A stretch of DNA of 64,000 nt from an uncultured Phycisphaerales bacterium (GTDB lineage: Bacteria > Planctomycetota > Phycisphaerae > WQYP01): positions 35,174-99,173 of the forward strand of contig CAIMWO010000018.1 of NCBI GenBank assembly GCA_903845195.1, given 5' to 3'. How positions within the stretch are numbered: the first letter of the stretch is position 1; every line of letters begins with the position of its first letter. The notes under the pieces were generated by a model. The model had not been told where the DNA came from. It did no database searches and worked only from the letters and a program-made list of their open reading frames with translations. Both the position numbers and the translations under genes were made by a program. Of the stretch, positions 1 to 10,971 are shown one piece after another.

Positions 1-1251
1 GTGAACGAGCAGGAGATTCTGGCCGGGCACCTCAAGGCCACCCGTGAACGGTTCGCTGCAACGGATGGACCGATTCTGGTACTGCACGACACCACCGAGT
101 TCTCCTTCACCCGCAGCGATACTGCGGCTATCGGCAAAACCCACAAGGTCGCCAGCGGCCATATGAACGAGCACGGCCGTCAACGGATGCACACCGTCTG
201 TGGCATCCTCATGCATTCGAGCCTCGTCGTAACCACTGACGGAGTTCCGCTGGGCCTGGCGGCGATCAAGCTGTGGACACGCAAGAAGTTCAAGGGCATC
301 AATGCCCTCATGGGCCGGGGGATCGACGGCGGCAAGCATTCCGTCAACACGACGCGCATCCCCATCGAGCAGAAGGAAAGCATCCGCTGGCTGGAGAACG
401 TGCGGCAGTCCACCGCCAACCTCGGCGACGCCGGTCGTTGCGTGCATATCGGCGACCGGGAAAGCGACATCTACGAACTCTTCTGCGAATGCCAATTCCT
501 GGGGGCGCACTTCGTGTTCCGCACCTGCGTCGACCGCCGGGCTGGGGAGGGCGAGGAGACGGTGATCGAGATAATGGAAGAACAGCCCGTCAAGGCTGTG
601 CACCGCATCGAGGTGATGGACAACAAGGGGCGGCCCTCGACGGCGGTGCTGGAGATCAAGTATCACCGCCTGCAGGTCTGCCCGCCCATCGGCAAGGAGA
701 AACGCTACGGCAACTTGATGCTGACGGTGATCCACGCCACCGAACGCGGCACACCCAAGGATCGTGAACGCATCGAGTGGAAGCTCATCACCGACCTCTC
801 GGTAATCTGCAAGGCGGACGCGATTGAGAAACTGGAATGGTACGCCCTGCGCTGGAAGATCGAGACCTTTCACAAGGTGCTCAAGTCCGGCTGCCGGGCC
901 GAAGACTCGAAGTTGCGGAATGCCGAGCGCCTGGCAAACCTGATTGCGATCCTGTGCATCCTCTCGTGGCGTGTACTGTGGCTGTGCATGACCAACCGCG
1001 TATCGCCGGACTTGCCGGCACGACTGGTCTTCACTGACACAGAGATCAAACTGCTGGAGCACTTGGTCCCGATGAAGGAGGGGTCATGCAAGAGAACCGT
1101 CGGCCACTTCCTGATCCGCCTCGCCCGCCTTGGCGGCTACCTGAACCGAACGAGAGACGCGCCGCCGGGTAACATGGTGCTGTGGCGCGGCATGGCAAGG
1201 CTCACCGACATCCACCTCGGCTTCAGCTTGGCAAAAGATGTGGGTAATTAG
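1..1251 (+). mobile_element. IS4-family (IS50/Tn5-like) transposase, N-terminus cut by window edge
   Basis: ORF contains the YREK signature Y-(2)-R-(3)-E-(6)-K (YALRWKIETFHKVLK) followed by SGCRAEDSKLRNAERLANLIAILCILSWRVLWL, typical of Tn5-type transposases. The open frame reaches position 1. Confidence 0.93.
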
Positions 1252-1351
1252 AAGTCGCGCAATGCCTGGTAACTCTCGGTGTATTGATCGTTCATGGTGC
1301 GAACTCTCAGAGTATTCTGAATTCACCACTCTGAATTCTGAATTAATCGCG

Positions 1352-4300
1352 TCAGGCGGCGGCGACGGTTTCTTGTTTGGGGGCGCCGGGGGCGTGGATG
1401 GCGGCGGGGCCGCGTTCGTCGAATCTGACGGCGACGCGTTTGGAGCAGCCTTGCTCCTGCATGGTGACGCCGTAGAGGACGTTGGCGACGCCCATGGAGC
1501 GTTTGTTGTGCGTGATGACGATGAACTGCGAGAAGTGGGTGAAATCCTGAATGATGCTGGCGAAGCGGGCGGTGTTGGCTTCGTCGAGCGCGGCATCGAC
1601 TTCGTCGAGGATGCAGAACGGGGAGGGCTTGGATTTGAAGATGGACATGACGAGGGCGACGGCGGTCATGGTTTTTTCGCCACCGGAGAGGAGCGACATG
1701 GACTGGGGTTCCTTTCCGGGGGGGCGGGCCATGATTTCGATGCCGGATTCGAGGATGTCATCGGGATCTTCGAGGATGAGGTCGGCCTTGCCGCCGCCGA
1801 AGAGCCGGCGGAACATGTCCTGGAATTCGTTGCGGACGGCGGCGAAGGATTCGGCGAAGCGGATGCGGGAGTCTTCGTTGATCTTGCCGATGAGCTCTTC
1901 GAGTTGCTGCTTGGCGTCGTGGATGTCGGCCAGGGCGGCGGTGAGGGAGGCGTGGCGTTCTTCCAGTGTGGACTGTTCGGAAATGGCGTCGATGTTGACG
2001 TTGCCGAGGCGGGAGATCTTGCCTTTGAGTTCGTTGATCTCGGCGGCGACGGCGTCCCAGTCGGTTTCCTGGGCCTGATAGTTGGCATAGGTCTCGTGCA
2101 GGTTGATCTGAAGTTCATCGATGGTGTGTTCGATGAGGGTTTCGATGCGAACGGAGAGTTCGTTTTTCTGCAGGGAGAGTTCATGTTCGCGGCGGGCCTG
2201 GGCTTCGATCTGCTCCTGAACGGAATCGATGCCGGAGGTGACGGTGGTGAATTCGCTACGGAGGGTGGTGACGCGATCGGTGTGCTGGGCGAGCTGCGCT
2301 TCGGCGGCGGTGATGACTTGGGCGACCTGGGCGAGCAGCGTGGCAGTTTGATCGACGGTGGTCTTGGCGTCGCCGACGCGTTCTTCGACGGTTTCGACTT
2401 CGCCGGCGAGGCGGTCGAGTTCCATCTGCGCCTGGTTGGCTGAGACGCGGGCGGTGGCCAGTTCGCGGGAGAGGCCGGAGCGCTGTTCCTGCACCTGGCC
2501 CATCGCGACGCGGGCAGCGGTGGCGGCTTCGGCAAGTTCCGAGACTTCATGCTGGCGGACGATGAGCTGGGCACCGAGTTCGTGAACGAGGGCTTCGACT
2601 TTTTTCTGTTCGGTTTCGAGCACGGCGACTTTGCCTTCGGCTTCGGTTTGGCGCTCGGCGGCGGAGGCGGATTGGCGGTCGATGGATTCCATTTCGCCGG
2701 CCAGAAGCGGGGCTTCGGAGCTGGTGCGTTGAAGCTGCGAGCCGGCCTGCTGGAATTGGGCGCTGGCCTCGGCGCGGGCGGAATCAGTCAGATAGATCTG
2801 GGAGCGGAGCTCCTGCTGGCGGGCGTCGAGTTCGCGGGAGGTTTGGTCGCAGGCGGCGATCTGGGTGGTGAGATCGTTGACGCGGATTTCGATGGCGGCC
2901 AGATCGCGATCGAGTTTGGCGCTTTCGGCGCGACGGGTGATCATGCCGCCGGATTTTCGGGAGATGTCGCCCAGGACGATGGAACTGGACAACCCCCCTA
3001 CCGCTTCGACGACTTCGCCGGCGCGGGTGACAAAACGGTGGCCGCGCGGCGCGGCGTCGGCGAGTTCGAGCGCTGCGGCGAGGGATTCGACGATGAAGGT
3101 GTGGCCGAGAAGTTGGTGGAGGAGCAAGGCGTGCTGAGGGTCGCACTTGACGAGATCGATGGCGGAGATGGCGAATTCTGAATTTTGAATTCTGAATTCT
3201 GAATTGTCGATACCCGCGGTTTGATACGCGAGCAACTTATCTGTGGCGAGGACGGTAACGCGGCCGGCGAGTTTTTGCCAGATTTCGCGGTCGGCCAGCA
3301 ACGCCTGGGAATTATCGACGATGACGGCGTTGGCGAGATCGCCGAGCGCGGCTTCGATGAGCGAGGCATTTTCGAGATCGGTCGAGACGGCGTCGGCAAC
3401 GATGCCCTTGACGTAGGAGAATGCGGCCGTTGCTGCCCCCCCACTGCCGGTGGCGGCATCGCGCTGCTTGAGGATTTCGCGGACGACCTGCGAGACGCCT
3501 TCGCGCTTGGCCTGCAGATCGTTAAGCACATTCTGGCGGCTCTTGAGACCGGAGCGGAGTTCGCGCTCGCGGGCCAGCTCTTGCGAGATGGCGGCCATTT
3601 TCTGGCTGGTAGCTTTCTGCTGCTCGCGGATCTCGTTGGCCTGGGCCTGCAGCAGCGTGGACTGCTCGGTGAGCTGGTTCTTGCGGGCTTCGTGTTCGGC
3701 GACCTTGGCCTTGAGCTCGGCAATTTGCTGATCGATGACGGCCTTGCGCTGTTCGAGCCGGGTCTTCTGATTGGCGAGATTTTCGCGGGTGATCTTGAAA
3801 GAGTTGATGTCGGTGTGCAGGCGGGCGATCTGACGCATGAGGTCGATCGCTTTGGACTTGTGCTCATCGACGCTGCGGTTGAGGCCGGCGATGGCCTTGG
3901 ATGCCGCCTCCTGCGTTTGCACGGCCTGGGCGACCTGCGCTTCGTGCTCACGGAGCTTCTGGTCGATGGCGGCGAGTGCTTCTTCATGGCGGGCGACATC
4001 GGCCTGGCGTGCGGCAAGGCGTTCGCCGAGTTCGGCCTGGCGATGGTTCAGCAATTCGCGTTGTTCGGTGAGCTGCTGGATCTGCTGGCGGGCGAAGTCG
4101 CCGCGCTGCTGAGCGGATTGCCGATCGTTCTGGGCGCTGAGCAATTCGCGTTCGGCTTTGCGGGCGGATTCCTGGGCGGATTCGAGTTCGAGCTGCAGTT
4201 CGGCCTGGCGGGTGCGTTTGCCTTCGAGATCGCGGCGGACGGCGGCGAGCGAATCGACGACATCATTGAGCTGTTCGGAGAGAGCGACTTCCTTACGGTG

Positions 4301-5026
4301 AAGCTGGTCGTATTCCTGCATGACGTAGGAGGAGCGGAGTTCGCGCAGGCGGGTGGAGTATTCCTGGAAGCTGCGGGCGCGGCCGGCCTGAACTTTCACG
4401 GAACGCAGCTGGCGTTCGACTTCATCGAGCACGAGCTGGGACTGGGCGAGGTTTTGATCGGTGCGTTCGAGTTTGCGGAGAGCTTCTTTTTTGCGCTGCT
4501 TGAAGCGGGAGATACCGGCGGCTTCTTCGAAGATCTCGCGGCGGTCCTGCGAGTTGGCGTCGAGGAATGCGGCGACGCGGCCCTGTTCGATGAGGGAGTA
4601 GGCATCGACGCCGACGCCGGTGTCGAGGAACATTTCGCGGATGTCCTTGAGGCGGGCGATCTGGTTGTTGATGAGGTATTCGCTGGTGGCGTCGCGATAG
4701 AGGCGGCGGGTGACTTTGACGACATCGGCATCGAGGGGGAGTTTGCGGTCGTCGTTGGTGAAGGTAAGGGAGACTTCGGCCATGCCCATGGGTTTGCGGG
4801 TGCCGGAGCCGTTGAAGATAACGTCGAGCATGGCATCGCCGCGGAGGGATTTGGCGGACATTTCGCCGAGGACCCATTTGACGGCGTCGACGACGTTGGA
4901 TTTGCCGCAGCCGTTGGGTCCGACGATGCCGGTGATGCCGTCATCGAAGACGAATTCGGTGTAATCGGCGAAGGATTTGAAGCCGGAGAGTTCGAGGCGG
5001 GCGAGTTTCAAGAGATCGACCTCCAT
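1352..5026 (-). CDS. smc: Chromosome segregation protein SMC
   Basis: Walker A GPNGCGKSNVVDAVKWVLGE, C-terminal signature LSGGEKTMTAVALVMSIF and Walker B FCILDEVDAALDEAN, with long coiled coils and a hinge. Confidence 0.97.
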   Translation of the reverse strand: MEVDLLKLARLELSGFKSFADYTEFVFDDGITGIVGPNGCGKSNVVDAVKWVLGEMSAKSLRGDAMLDVIFNGSGTRKPMGMAEVSLTFTNDDRKLPLDADVVKVTRRLYRDATSEYLINNQIARLKDIREMFLDTGVGVDAYSLIEQGRVAAFLDANSQDRREIFEEAAGISRFKQRKKEALRKLERTDQNLAQSQLVLDEVERQLRSVKVQAGRARSFQEYSTRLRELRSSYVMQEYDQLHRKEVALSEQLNDVVDSLAAVRRDLEGKRTRQAELQLELESAQESARKAERELLSAQNDRQSAQQRGDFARQQIQQLTEQRELLNHRQAELGERLAARQADVARHEEALAAIDQKLREHEAQVAQAVQTQEAASKAIAGLNRSVDEHKSKAIDLMRQIARLHTDINSFKITRENLANQKTRLEQRKAVIDQQIAELKAKVAEHEARKNQLTEQSTLLQAQANEIREQQKATSQKMAAISQELARERELRSGLKSRQNVLNDLQAKREGVSQVVREILKQRDAATGSGGAATAAFSYVKGIVADAVSTDLENASLIEAALGDLANAVIVDNSQALLADREIWQKLAGRVTVLATDKLLAYQTAGIDNSEFRIQNSEFAISAIDLVKCDPQHALLLHQLLGHTFIVESLAAALELADAAPRGHRFVTRAGEVVEAVGGLSSSIVLGDISRKSGGMITRRAESAKLDRDLAAIEIRVNDLTTQIAACDQTSRELDARQQELRSQIYLTDSARAEASAQFQQAGSQLQRTSSEAPLLAGEMESIDRQSASAAERQTEAEGKVAVLETEQKKVEALVHELGAQLIVRQHEVSELAEAATAARVAMGQVQEQRSGLSRELATARVSANQAQMELDRLAGEVETVEERVGDAKTTVDQTATLLAQVAQVITAAEAQLAQHTDRVTTLRSEFTTVTSGIDSVQEQIEAQARREHELSLQKNELSVRIETLIEHTIDELQINLHETYANYQAQETDWDAVAAEINELKGKISRLGNVNIDAISEQSTLEERHASLTAALADIHDAKQQLEELIGKINEDSRIRFAESFAAVRNEFQDMFRRLFGGGKADLILEDPDDILESGIEIMARPPGKEPQSMSLLSGGEKTMTAVALVMSIFKSKPSPFCILDEVDAALDEANTARFASIIQDFTHFSQFIVITHNKRSMGVANVLYGVTMQEQGCSKRVAVRFDERGPAAIHAPGAPKQETVAAA
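3173..3214. repeat. GAATTCT heptanucleotide tandem repeat inside smc
   Basis: GAATTCT GAATTTT GAATTCT GAATTCT GAATTGT CGATACC; encodes DNSEFRIQNSEF on the minus strand. Confidence 0.9.
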
Positions 5027-5383
5027 GTCGAACGAGAGGGGATGGCCGGGGGCGATAACATTGGAGCCCCGCGGGTACCACTACCATCCGTGGTTGGGGG
5101 GTAGGATACCATACTTGATGTGGGGGGGACAATGAAAAAGGGGGGGTAAAAGGGGGTGAGAGCGCAAAAAGTGCGGGGGAGTCCGATAAGTGGGGATTGG
5201 GAGGGTGGAATGTGGCATTTTTACGCTCGGGGCCAAATCACGTAGGTGCAGCGGGAAGTTTCGGGACGGGAATGAGGAGATGTGTTGGTCACGAGGCTAT
5301 TGCGGGCAATCGACAAAGAGGAGGCAAGAGTGGAGGGGATTCGAGAGAGCGCTTTGGGGCACCTTCCCTTTATTTTCCAATTG

Positions 5384-6292
5384 TCACTTCTTCTGCAACA
5401 TCGCGAACATGTGGTCATGTGCTGAAATCCAGTGTGGAACTTGGTCGCTCCATGCGCTTGGAAACAAAGGCAGATGACTTGCCACGGCGTAGCGAGCATT
5501 TTTGATCCAATCTTTTAAATGCCGTGCCACTCCCGACCGCAAGTGAGGTCTGCGTTCATAATGGACAACCTTCAAACCGCATTTGTTTCCGACCCATTCC
5601 ACTGATCTCCGATTCAAGAAGCTGATGTGTCCAATGTAGCTGCAGTACCAGTAGTGTGACCCATAGATACGCCATGTACGGGCATCCGTGTCACCGGTTA
5701 CGCAAAGCAGTACACCTCCGGGTTTCAGCAAACTCGCAGCCCGTTCGAAAAATTCCCGAGGCGCAGGAAGATGCTCCACAACATCCACTGCAATTATGCC
5801 GTCAAACGAATGCTTTTCCGGATCCAATGAGTCAATCGTTGGGCCAAGGATTTCTATCCCCTTGGTTCGAGACACTTCCGCTGCCATTACCGAAGGTTCC
5901 ACACCGTAGTGCTTCCATCGGGTTCCAAAATGTCTGAGCAATTCCCCGTTGAAGCAACCCACGTCCAGAATTGCATTTCCCAAAATCCGTGAGCAGAGCA
6001 ACTGCTCCATATAATCGAATTGTCGTTCCCTTCCGTCCTCAACGGCAGACCAGTGATCGGCAGGCGATTGGGAATAACCTCGCAACAATAATTCCTGATC
6101 CAGCGGTGGAGCTTTCCAAGTGAACCCACATTCCTCGCAGGCACGCAACTGGAAAATCACTCCATCGGGATTAATGTTCACGCCCCCCACTTCCTCGGGC
6201 TGAAAATGCCGGATGTTCCCTTTGGTTTTCCAGTTTTCTTTCATACATAGCGGGCATTGGTTGCCATCGTTCAGGTTCGTCTGAATCGTCAT
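5384..6292 (-). CDS. Class I SAM-dependent methyltransferase with N-terminal CxxC zinc-ribbon-like segment
   Basis: NAILDVGCFNGELLRHFG (motif I), IIAVDVVEHLPAPREFFERAASLLKPGGVLL; N-terminal CPLC...CEEC. Confidence 0.85.
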   Translation of the reverse strand: MTIQTNLNDGNQCPLCMKENWKTKGNIRHFQPEEVGGVNINPDGVIFQLRACEECGFTWKAPPLDQELLLRGYSQSPADHWSAVEDGRERQFDYMEQLLCSRILGNAILDVGCFNGELLRHFGTRWKHYGVEPSVMAAEVSRTKGIEILGPTIDSLDPEKHSFDGIIAVDVVEHLPAPREFFERAASLLKPGGVLLCVTGDTDARTWRIYGSHYWYCSYIGHISFLNRRSVEWVGNKCGLKVVHYERRPHLRSGVARHLKDWIKNARYAVASHLPLFPSAWSDQVPHWISAHDHMFAMLQKK

Positions 6293-6347
6293 AAATCCCT
6301 TTCAGACTACAACGCCTTGCAGTCACAGTGAAATATGCGAGGAATCG

Positions 6348-7277
6348 TCATTGCATGCGCGAACCCTTAAGTCGTTCGCGAATCGCCAGAATCGGAAATG
6401 CAGCCAAGTATCGAAATCGAAGTAGAGCTAGATTCCATCCAAACGTACGCCGAAATAAACGCCAAGCCCACTTCGATTCCTTATGATTCAGACATCCGAT
6501 CGACACCGGGCGGATATGCATGGTGATAAGCGACCAGCGTGCCTTTCGGCGCGCCTTTCCTCCGGGATATTTGCCCTGTCCCTCTGAATCTATCAGGTAC
6601 ATTCCACCTTCCACATTTTTCATTGAGTACGCAGAGATGTTTCCTGCGTGCTCCCGCCGGGCACAGCATACGGGTCGATCAATCCGCACAAACCCAGGAG
6701 CATCAGAGACGCGCAGCCACGCATCGTTCTCCTCGTGCGTGAACCGATGAATAAAAAAGCCCCCGGCCTTCTGCAGGATCTCCCGTTTTACGGCAAGTGA
6801 ACTGGGGGTCAACCATGCCGGCTCCCGCCATGAGGCCAGGTAGTCCGCGTAATAGCGATCGCGTAACGGGGCGGGCTGAATCTCCTGAACCGTGTCGGCA
6901 TTCGTAAAACTCTGTATCGCTCCGAGCACCAGGGACGGGTGTTTGTGCTTCGCGATTGCTTCCGCCATACGCTCCAGAGCCCACGGCAACCACAGATCGT
7001 CGCTGTCCAGAAAGATGACGTATTCTCCGGCCGCCGCGGCCATGGCGTTATTGCGGGCCGCGCCGAGGCCCTGATTATTCTGGCGCAACAACCGGACGCG
7101 ATCCTTGTATCTGGCGAGGACTTCGGGGGTACGATCGGTAGAACCGTCATCGATGACGATAATCTCCTGATCCTTGAAGGTCTGGTTCAACACCGACTCG
7201 ATCGTTTCCACAACCAAATCGGGCCGGTTATAGACTGGGATGATCGTCGAGAATAACGGCATAGCCACCAAAGTCAA
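6348..7277 (-). CDS. Glycosyltransferase family 2
   Basis: FSTIIPVYNRPDLVVETIESVLNQTFKDQEIIVIDDGSTDRTPEVL and FLDSDDLW (DxD). Confidence 0.93.
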   Translation of the reverse strand: MTLVAMPLFSTIIPVYNRPDLVVETIESVLNQTFKDQEIIVIDDGSTDRTPEVLARYKDRVRLLRQNNQGLGAARNNAMAAAAGEYVIFLDSDDLWLPWALERMAEAIAKHKHPSLVLGAIQSFTNADTVQEIQPAPLRDRYYADYLASWREPAWLTPSSLAVKREILQKAGGFFIHRFTHEENDAWLRVSDAPGFVRIDRPVCCARREHAGNISAYSMKNVEGGMYLIDSEGQGKYPGGKARRKARWSLITMHIRPVSIGCLNHKESKWAWRLFRRTFGWNLALLRFRYLAAFPILAIRERLKGSRMQ

Positions 7278-7392
7278 TTCTGCAATTGAACGGGTAATAG
7301 AACGGGTGACAAATTGTAACGGCTCACGAGGCGGTTATCATATCATTTTACTATCGGTTCGTAATTCTTACGGCAATAGCTGATTTGCGAGG

Positions 7393-8178
7393 ATGTCCAT
7401 GGCCAGCACAGAACCGCTTCCATCCATCACCATCGTTACTCCGAGCTTTCAACAGGCCCGTTTTCTCGAACGCACCATTCAAAGCATTATCGGGCAAAAC
7501 TATCCCCGACTGGAATATCTGATCTTCGATGGCGGATCGACGGATGGGTCGGTGGAGATCATCAAGAAATACGCGGATCGTATCAACTTTTGGGTAAGCG
7601 AGAAGGATGATGGCCAATCCGATGCGATCAACAAGGGACTGAGCCGGGCAACAGGCGAGATCGTGGGATGGATCAATAGCGATGATACGATGGCACCCGG
7701 ATCGCTGGAGGCGATTGGCACGTATTATCGCGCTCATCAGGATGCCGAATTTCTCTACGGACATCTCAACCTAATAGATGCTGACGATCATATCATCCGG
7801 CGACTGTTTGCCGTGCAGACTAATGCGCACGAACTGATTTACTTCAATCGCAACCTGTTCTCCCAACCTGGAACGACCTGGCGGCGGCGGCTGCAGGAAC
7901 GAATCGGCCTGTTGGACCGGTCGCTGCATTACACAATGGATTGTGATCTTTATATCCGAGCGGCGAAGGCGACACCGTTGCATTTCATACCGCGACGATT
8001 TGCGAATCTGCGGATTCATGGCGATACGAAAACCAAATTGATGAAACCGCGGTTCGATGCCGAACACAAGTTGCTGGACGAGCGTTATGGCGCGCGCTCG
8101 ACCAACCGCATCGTAAAACAATTCTTCAATCTGCGCAGGCGCATGCGCATTCTGCGGTGCCTAGCCAACTGGAAATAA
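7393..8178 (+). CDS. Glycosyltransferase family 2
   Basis: SITIVTPSFQQARFLERTIQSIIGQNYPRLEYLIFDGGSTDGSVEII...WVSEKDDGQSDAINKGLSRATGEIVGWINSDD. Confidence 0.93.
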   Translation: MSMASTEPLPSITIVTPSFQQARFLERTIQSIIGQNYPRLEYLIFDGGSTDGSVEIIKKYADRINFWVSEKDDGQSDAINKGLSRATGEIVGWINSDDTMAPGSLEAIGTYYRAHQDAEFLYGHLNLIDADDHIIRRLFAVQTNAHELIYFNRNLFSQPGTTWRRRLQERIGLLDRSLHYTMDCDLYIRAAKATPLHFIPRRFANLRIHGDTKTKLMKPRFDAEHKLLDERYGARSTNRIVKQFFNLRRRMRILRCLANWK

Positions 8179-8357
8179 GGTTGGAAGAATTGGCTCCCCA
8201 GCTTTTCGCGAGCGAAGGTCTGGGCGGCTTCGAGGGAGAGGATTATTTGGTGATACTCGGATGTAAAAGCTTGATCTGAGAATGAATTGGGGCGGAGAGT
8301 TCGAGCATGGTGTCGATGAATTTGCGATTTGATGAGCGGCAGGCTTTGAAAGCAACT

Positions 8358-8957
8358 CTAGAATTCCAGTTGGAATCGCGCCACCAGGCGGGCTTCGCGG
8401 GCGAAGCTGTCATCGGGGCCGGAGCCACCATCGAAGTAGAGCAAGCTGGTGCCGATGCTGGCATTCTTGCCCACTACCCACATGATGCCGGCGCCAATGC
8501 CCATGCGTTTTATGTCTTCGATCCGCGAATCGTCTTCCTCCGCCACTGCAATGAACGGCAACAGGAGCGAATCGATCGGGGCCGGGACATTGAAGATCGT
8601 CGTGGCTGACCAGGGCGTTTGCGTCTCCCAGACGTTCATCCGGTCAAGAAACGCATCCATTCCTGTGGCGGGAATCATCATTTGATAGACGAAGCGCACC
8701 GCGGGATCGGTCAGCGTTGCCAGAGGCATGATGAACTGCTTGACCTTTTCGGAATAGGTCTCATCGACATCGCGGCCGACCAGGAATTCGGTCTCCGGGA
8801 GGATGACCCCCATCGGCTGCAACGTGAGGGGTCCGACGGGAAACGAAATGTCCTGTGCCTGAGCAGTCCCCGCGGCGGTGCACCAGAGGCACAACGCCGA
8901 TAATACCCCGGCCCACCAGGTTCTTCGCAATGAGATTATACTAAGCTTTGCGCGCAT
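8358..8957 (-). CDS. Exported protein, putative outer-membrane beta-barrel-like
   Basis: Signal peptide (MRAKLSIISLRRTWWAGVLSALCLWCTAAGTAQAQ) and a C-terminal aromatic residue (ARLVARFQLEF). Start chosen at internal ATG 8957. Confidence 0.5.
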   Translation of the reverse strand: MRAKLSIISLRRTWWAGVLSALCLWCTAAGTAQAQDISFPVGPLTLQPMGVILPETEFLVGRDVDETYSEKVKQFIMPLATLTDPAVRFVYQMMIPATGMDAFLDRMNVWETQTPWSATTIFNVPAPIDSLLLPFIAVAEEDDSRIEDIKRMGIGAGIMWVVGKNASIGTSLLYFDGGSGPDDSFAREARLVARFQLEF

Positions 8958-9222
8958 CCACCTTCCAGACAACGGATAGCTGAGTCGGTTAGGCAACTTT
9001 GCCAAAATTCTCACCGATTATCCAGCGTTTTCTTCCAGAAAGAAAAAATTGTTACTGGCCTGTGGCAATTTGCGCAGAAGTCGCGCGAACTTGCTCGCAA
9101 CACCACGCATAGGTGAACGTTTGTCCCTTCGCGGCGTTTGCCGCTTCGTCACCTTGTCACTCTCGCCCAACTAGGTACGATGAGCACGAATCAGCCGTTC
9201 TGCACCGTTTTCAGGAGTTTGC

Positions 9223-10302
9223 ATGAGCGCCAACCCCCCAACGCATCAGTCGGCCCTCCTCGCTGCGGCGCAGGCTCAGAGCGCATCGTCCACTCCCGCC
9301 ACTGAAGCTGCCGCCATCGAAAAACTCAAAATCGCCCGCGAAGCATTACTTCATGAAATCCGCAAGGTGATCGTCGGCCAAACGGATGTCTTGGATCTTC
9401 TGCTCACGGCCATGTTTTCGCGCGGGCATTGCCTGCTCGTCGGCGTACCGGGTTTGGCCAAGACGCTCATGATTTCCACGCTGGCCCGCGTTCTTTCGCT
9501 GCGGTTCAACCGCATTCAGTTCACGCCTGACCTGATGCCGTCGGACATCACGGGCACCGACATCATTCAGGAAGACCCACAGACCGGTCACCGGGCATTC
9601 AATTTCGTCAAAGGCCCCATTTTCTCCAACCTATTACTGGCGGACGAAATCAACCGCACGCCGCCGAAGACGCAAGCGGCGCTACTCCAGGCCATGCAGG
9701 AATATCAGGTGACGGCATCGGGCAAGACGTACCCCCTTGAGCCCCCTTTCTTCGTACTGGCGACGCAAAACCCAGTGGAGCAGGAAGGCACCTATCCGCT
9801 TCCGGAAGCCCAGCTCGACCGTTTTATGTTCATGGTGAAGGTCGGGTATCCGCAGAAAGAGGATGAGCGCACGATCGTTAAGTCCACCACTTCTGAGATC
9901 TCACAGGATCTGAGCCCGATTCTCACGGCCAATGATATTCTCACCGTGCAGAAGATGGTGCGAAAAGTGCCGGTATCCGACCATATTGTGGACTATGCTG
10001 TCACCCTCACGCGCGCCACCCGACCGCACGAGAAGGATACTCCGGAATTCATCAACAACTGGCTGACGTGGGGGGCCGGTCCACGTGCGGCACAATACCT
10101 GGTGCTGGGGGCCAAGGCCCGGGCTATCACCCGCGGCCGGCTTAATGTGTCTGTCGAAGACATCAAACAGATGGCGAAACCCGTGCTCCGGCACCGCATC
10201 ATCACCAACTTTAACGCAGATGCGGAAGGTGTGGATCCTGATACCATCATCGAAAAACTCCTTTCCGCCATCAAAGAACCGAGTGCTGAAGCGTACCGAT
10301 AA
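9223..10302 (+). CDS. MoxR-family AAA+ ATPase
   Basis: [95 protein letters not shown]. Confidence 0.97.
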   Translation: MSANPPTHQSALLAAAQAQSASSTPATEAAAIEKLKIAREALLHEIRKVIVGQTDVLDLLLTAMFSRGHCLLVGVPGLAKTLMISTLARVLSLRFNRIQFTPDLMPSDITGTDIIQEDPQTGHRAFNFVKGPIFSNLLLADEINRTPPKTQAALLQAMQEYQVTASGKTYPLEPPFFVLATQNPVEQEGTYPLPEAQLDRFMFMVKVGYPQKEDERTIVKSTTSEISQDLSPILTANDILTVQKMVRKVPVSDHIVDYAVTLTRATRPHEKDTPEFINNWLTWGAGPRAAQYLVLGAKARAITRGRLNVSVEDIKQMAKPVLRHRIITNFNADAEGVDPDTIIEKLLSAIKEPSAEAYR

Positions 10303-10448
10303 TCGACGGCTTTCCGGCCCTTCCCGCCTCACCTGCCTATAGTGGGCTCAAGTTTATTGCGCTACGTATCCGATCCACTACGATGGATTCTCATCGCGCT
10401 GCCATTTGGTATTTGACTGGCCTCAATCCGGAGCTATAAAGAATTCAT

Positions 10449-10910
10449 GTGGAAGTGAGGCGTGGTATGTCAAACTATTCTGCGGCCCTCAAGCATGAAG
10501 CCAGCCCTCTGCCGGGCAAGAAGTTCTTCACGCTCAGTGAAGCGCGCCGGGCACTCCCACTCGTCAAGCGAATTGCTGCGGACATTCACGACGCACAAAG
10601 CCATCGGCTCCGCATTCACGCCGAGCTGTCGGCGGGGATGGCGGATCTGGCCCTTGGGGGGCACGAGGCCCTGCAACGCGAATTTGATGATGAGACCGAT
10701 CACCTTGAATCGCTCGTTGCGGAGTTGGGGCTAATCGGGGTGGAACTGAAGGACCCCTCGCGGGTGCTTCTGGATTTCCCGGCGATGCATGAAGGCCGGG
10801 AGATTCTGCTGTGCTGGAAATCGGATGAAGAAAACATCGACTTCTGGCACGAGCTCGACGGCGGATATGCCGCGCGAAAACCGGTCAGCGAACTTGCCGA
10901 CGTGCACTGA
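10449..10910 (+). CDS. DUF2203 family protein
   Basis: FFTLSEARRALPLVKRIAADI...GVELKDPSRVLLDFPAMHEGREILLCWKSDEENIDFWHELDGG, typical of DUF2203. Confidence 0.88.
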   Translation: MEVRRGMSNYSAALKHEASPLPGKKFFTLSEARRALPLVKRIAADIHDAQSHRLRIHAELSAGMADLALGGHEALQREFDDETDHLESLVAELGLIGVELKDPSRVLLDFPAMHEGREILLCWKSDEENIDFWHELDGGYAARKPVSELADVH

Positions 10911-10971
10911 TCAGTGGGCCTCTCCCTCTTTCGACTGAATTGTTAGCATTCTGGTGGTGAGTCACGCGGCG

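Noticed and set aside
1238-2443. 401-aa plus-strand ORF antisense to smc (also 3221..5104, 627 aa)
   Set aside because: Gly/Asp/Glu/Phe-rich composition typical of antisense translation of a GC-rich coiled-coil gene; smc on the other strand is unambiguous.
5105-5383. Short ORFs (95, 102 and 92 aa) between smc and the methyltransferase
   Set aside because: Mutually overlapping in different frames with no domain or convincing start; treated as non-coding.
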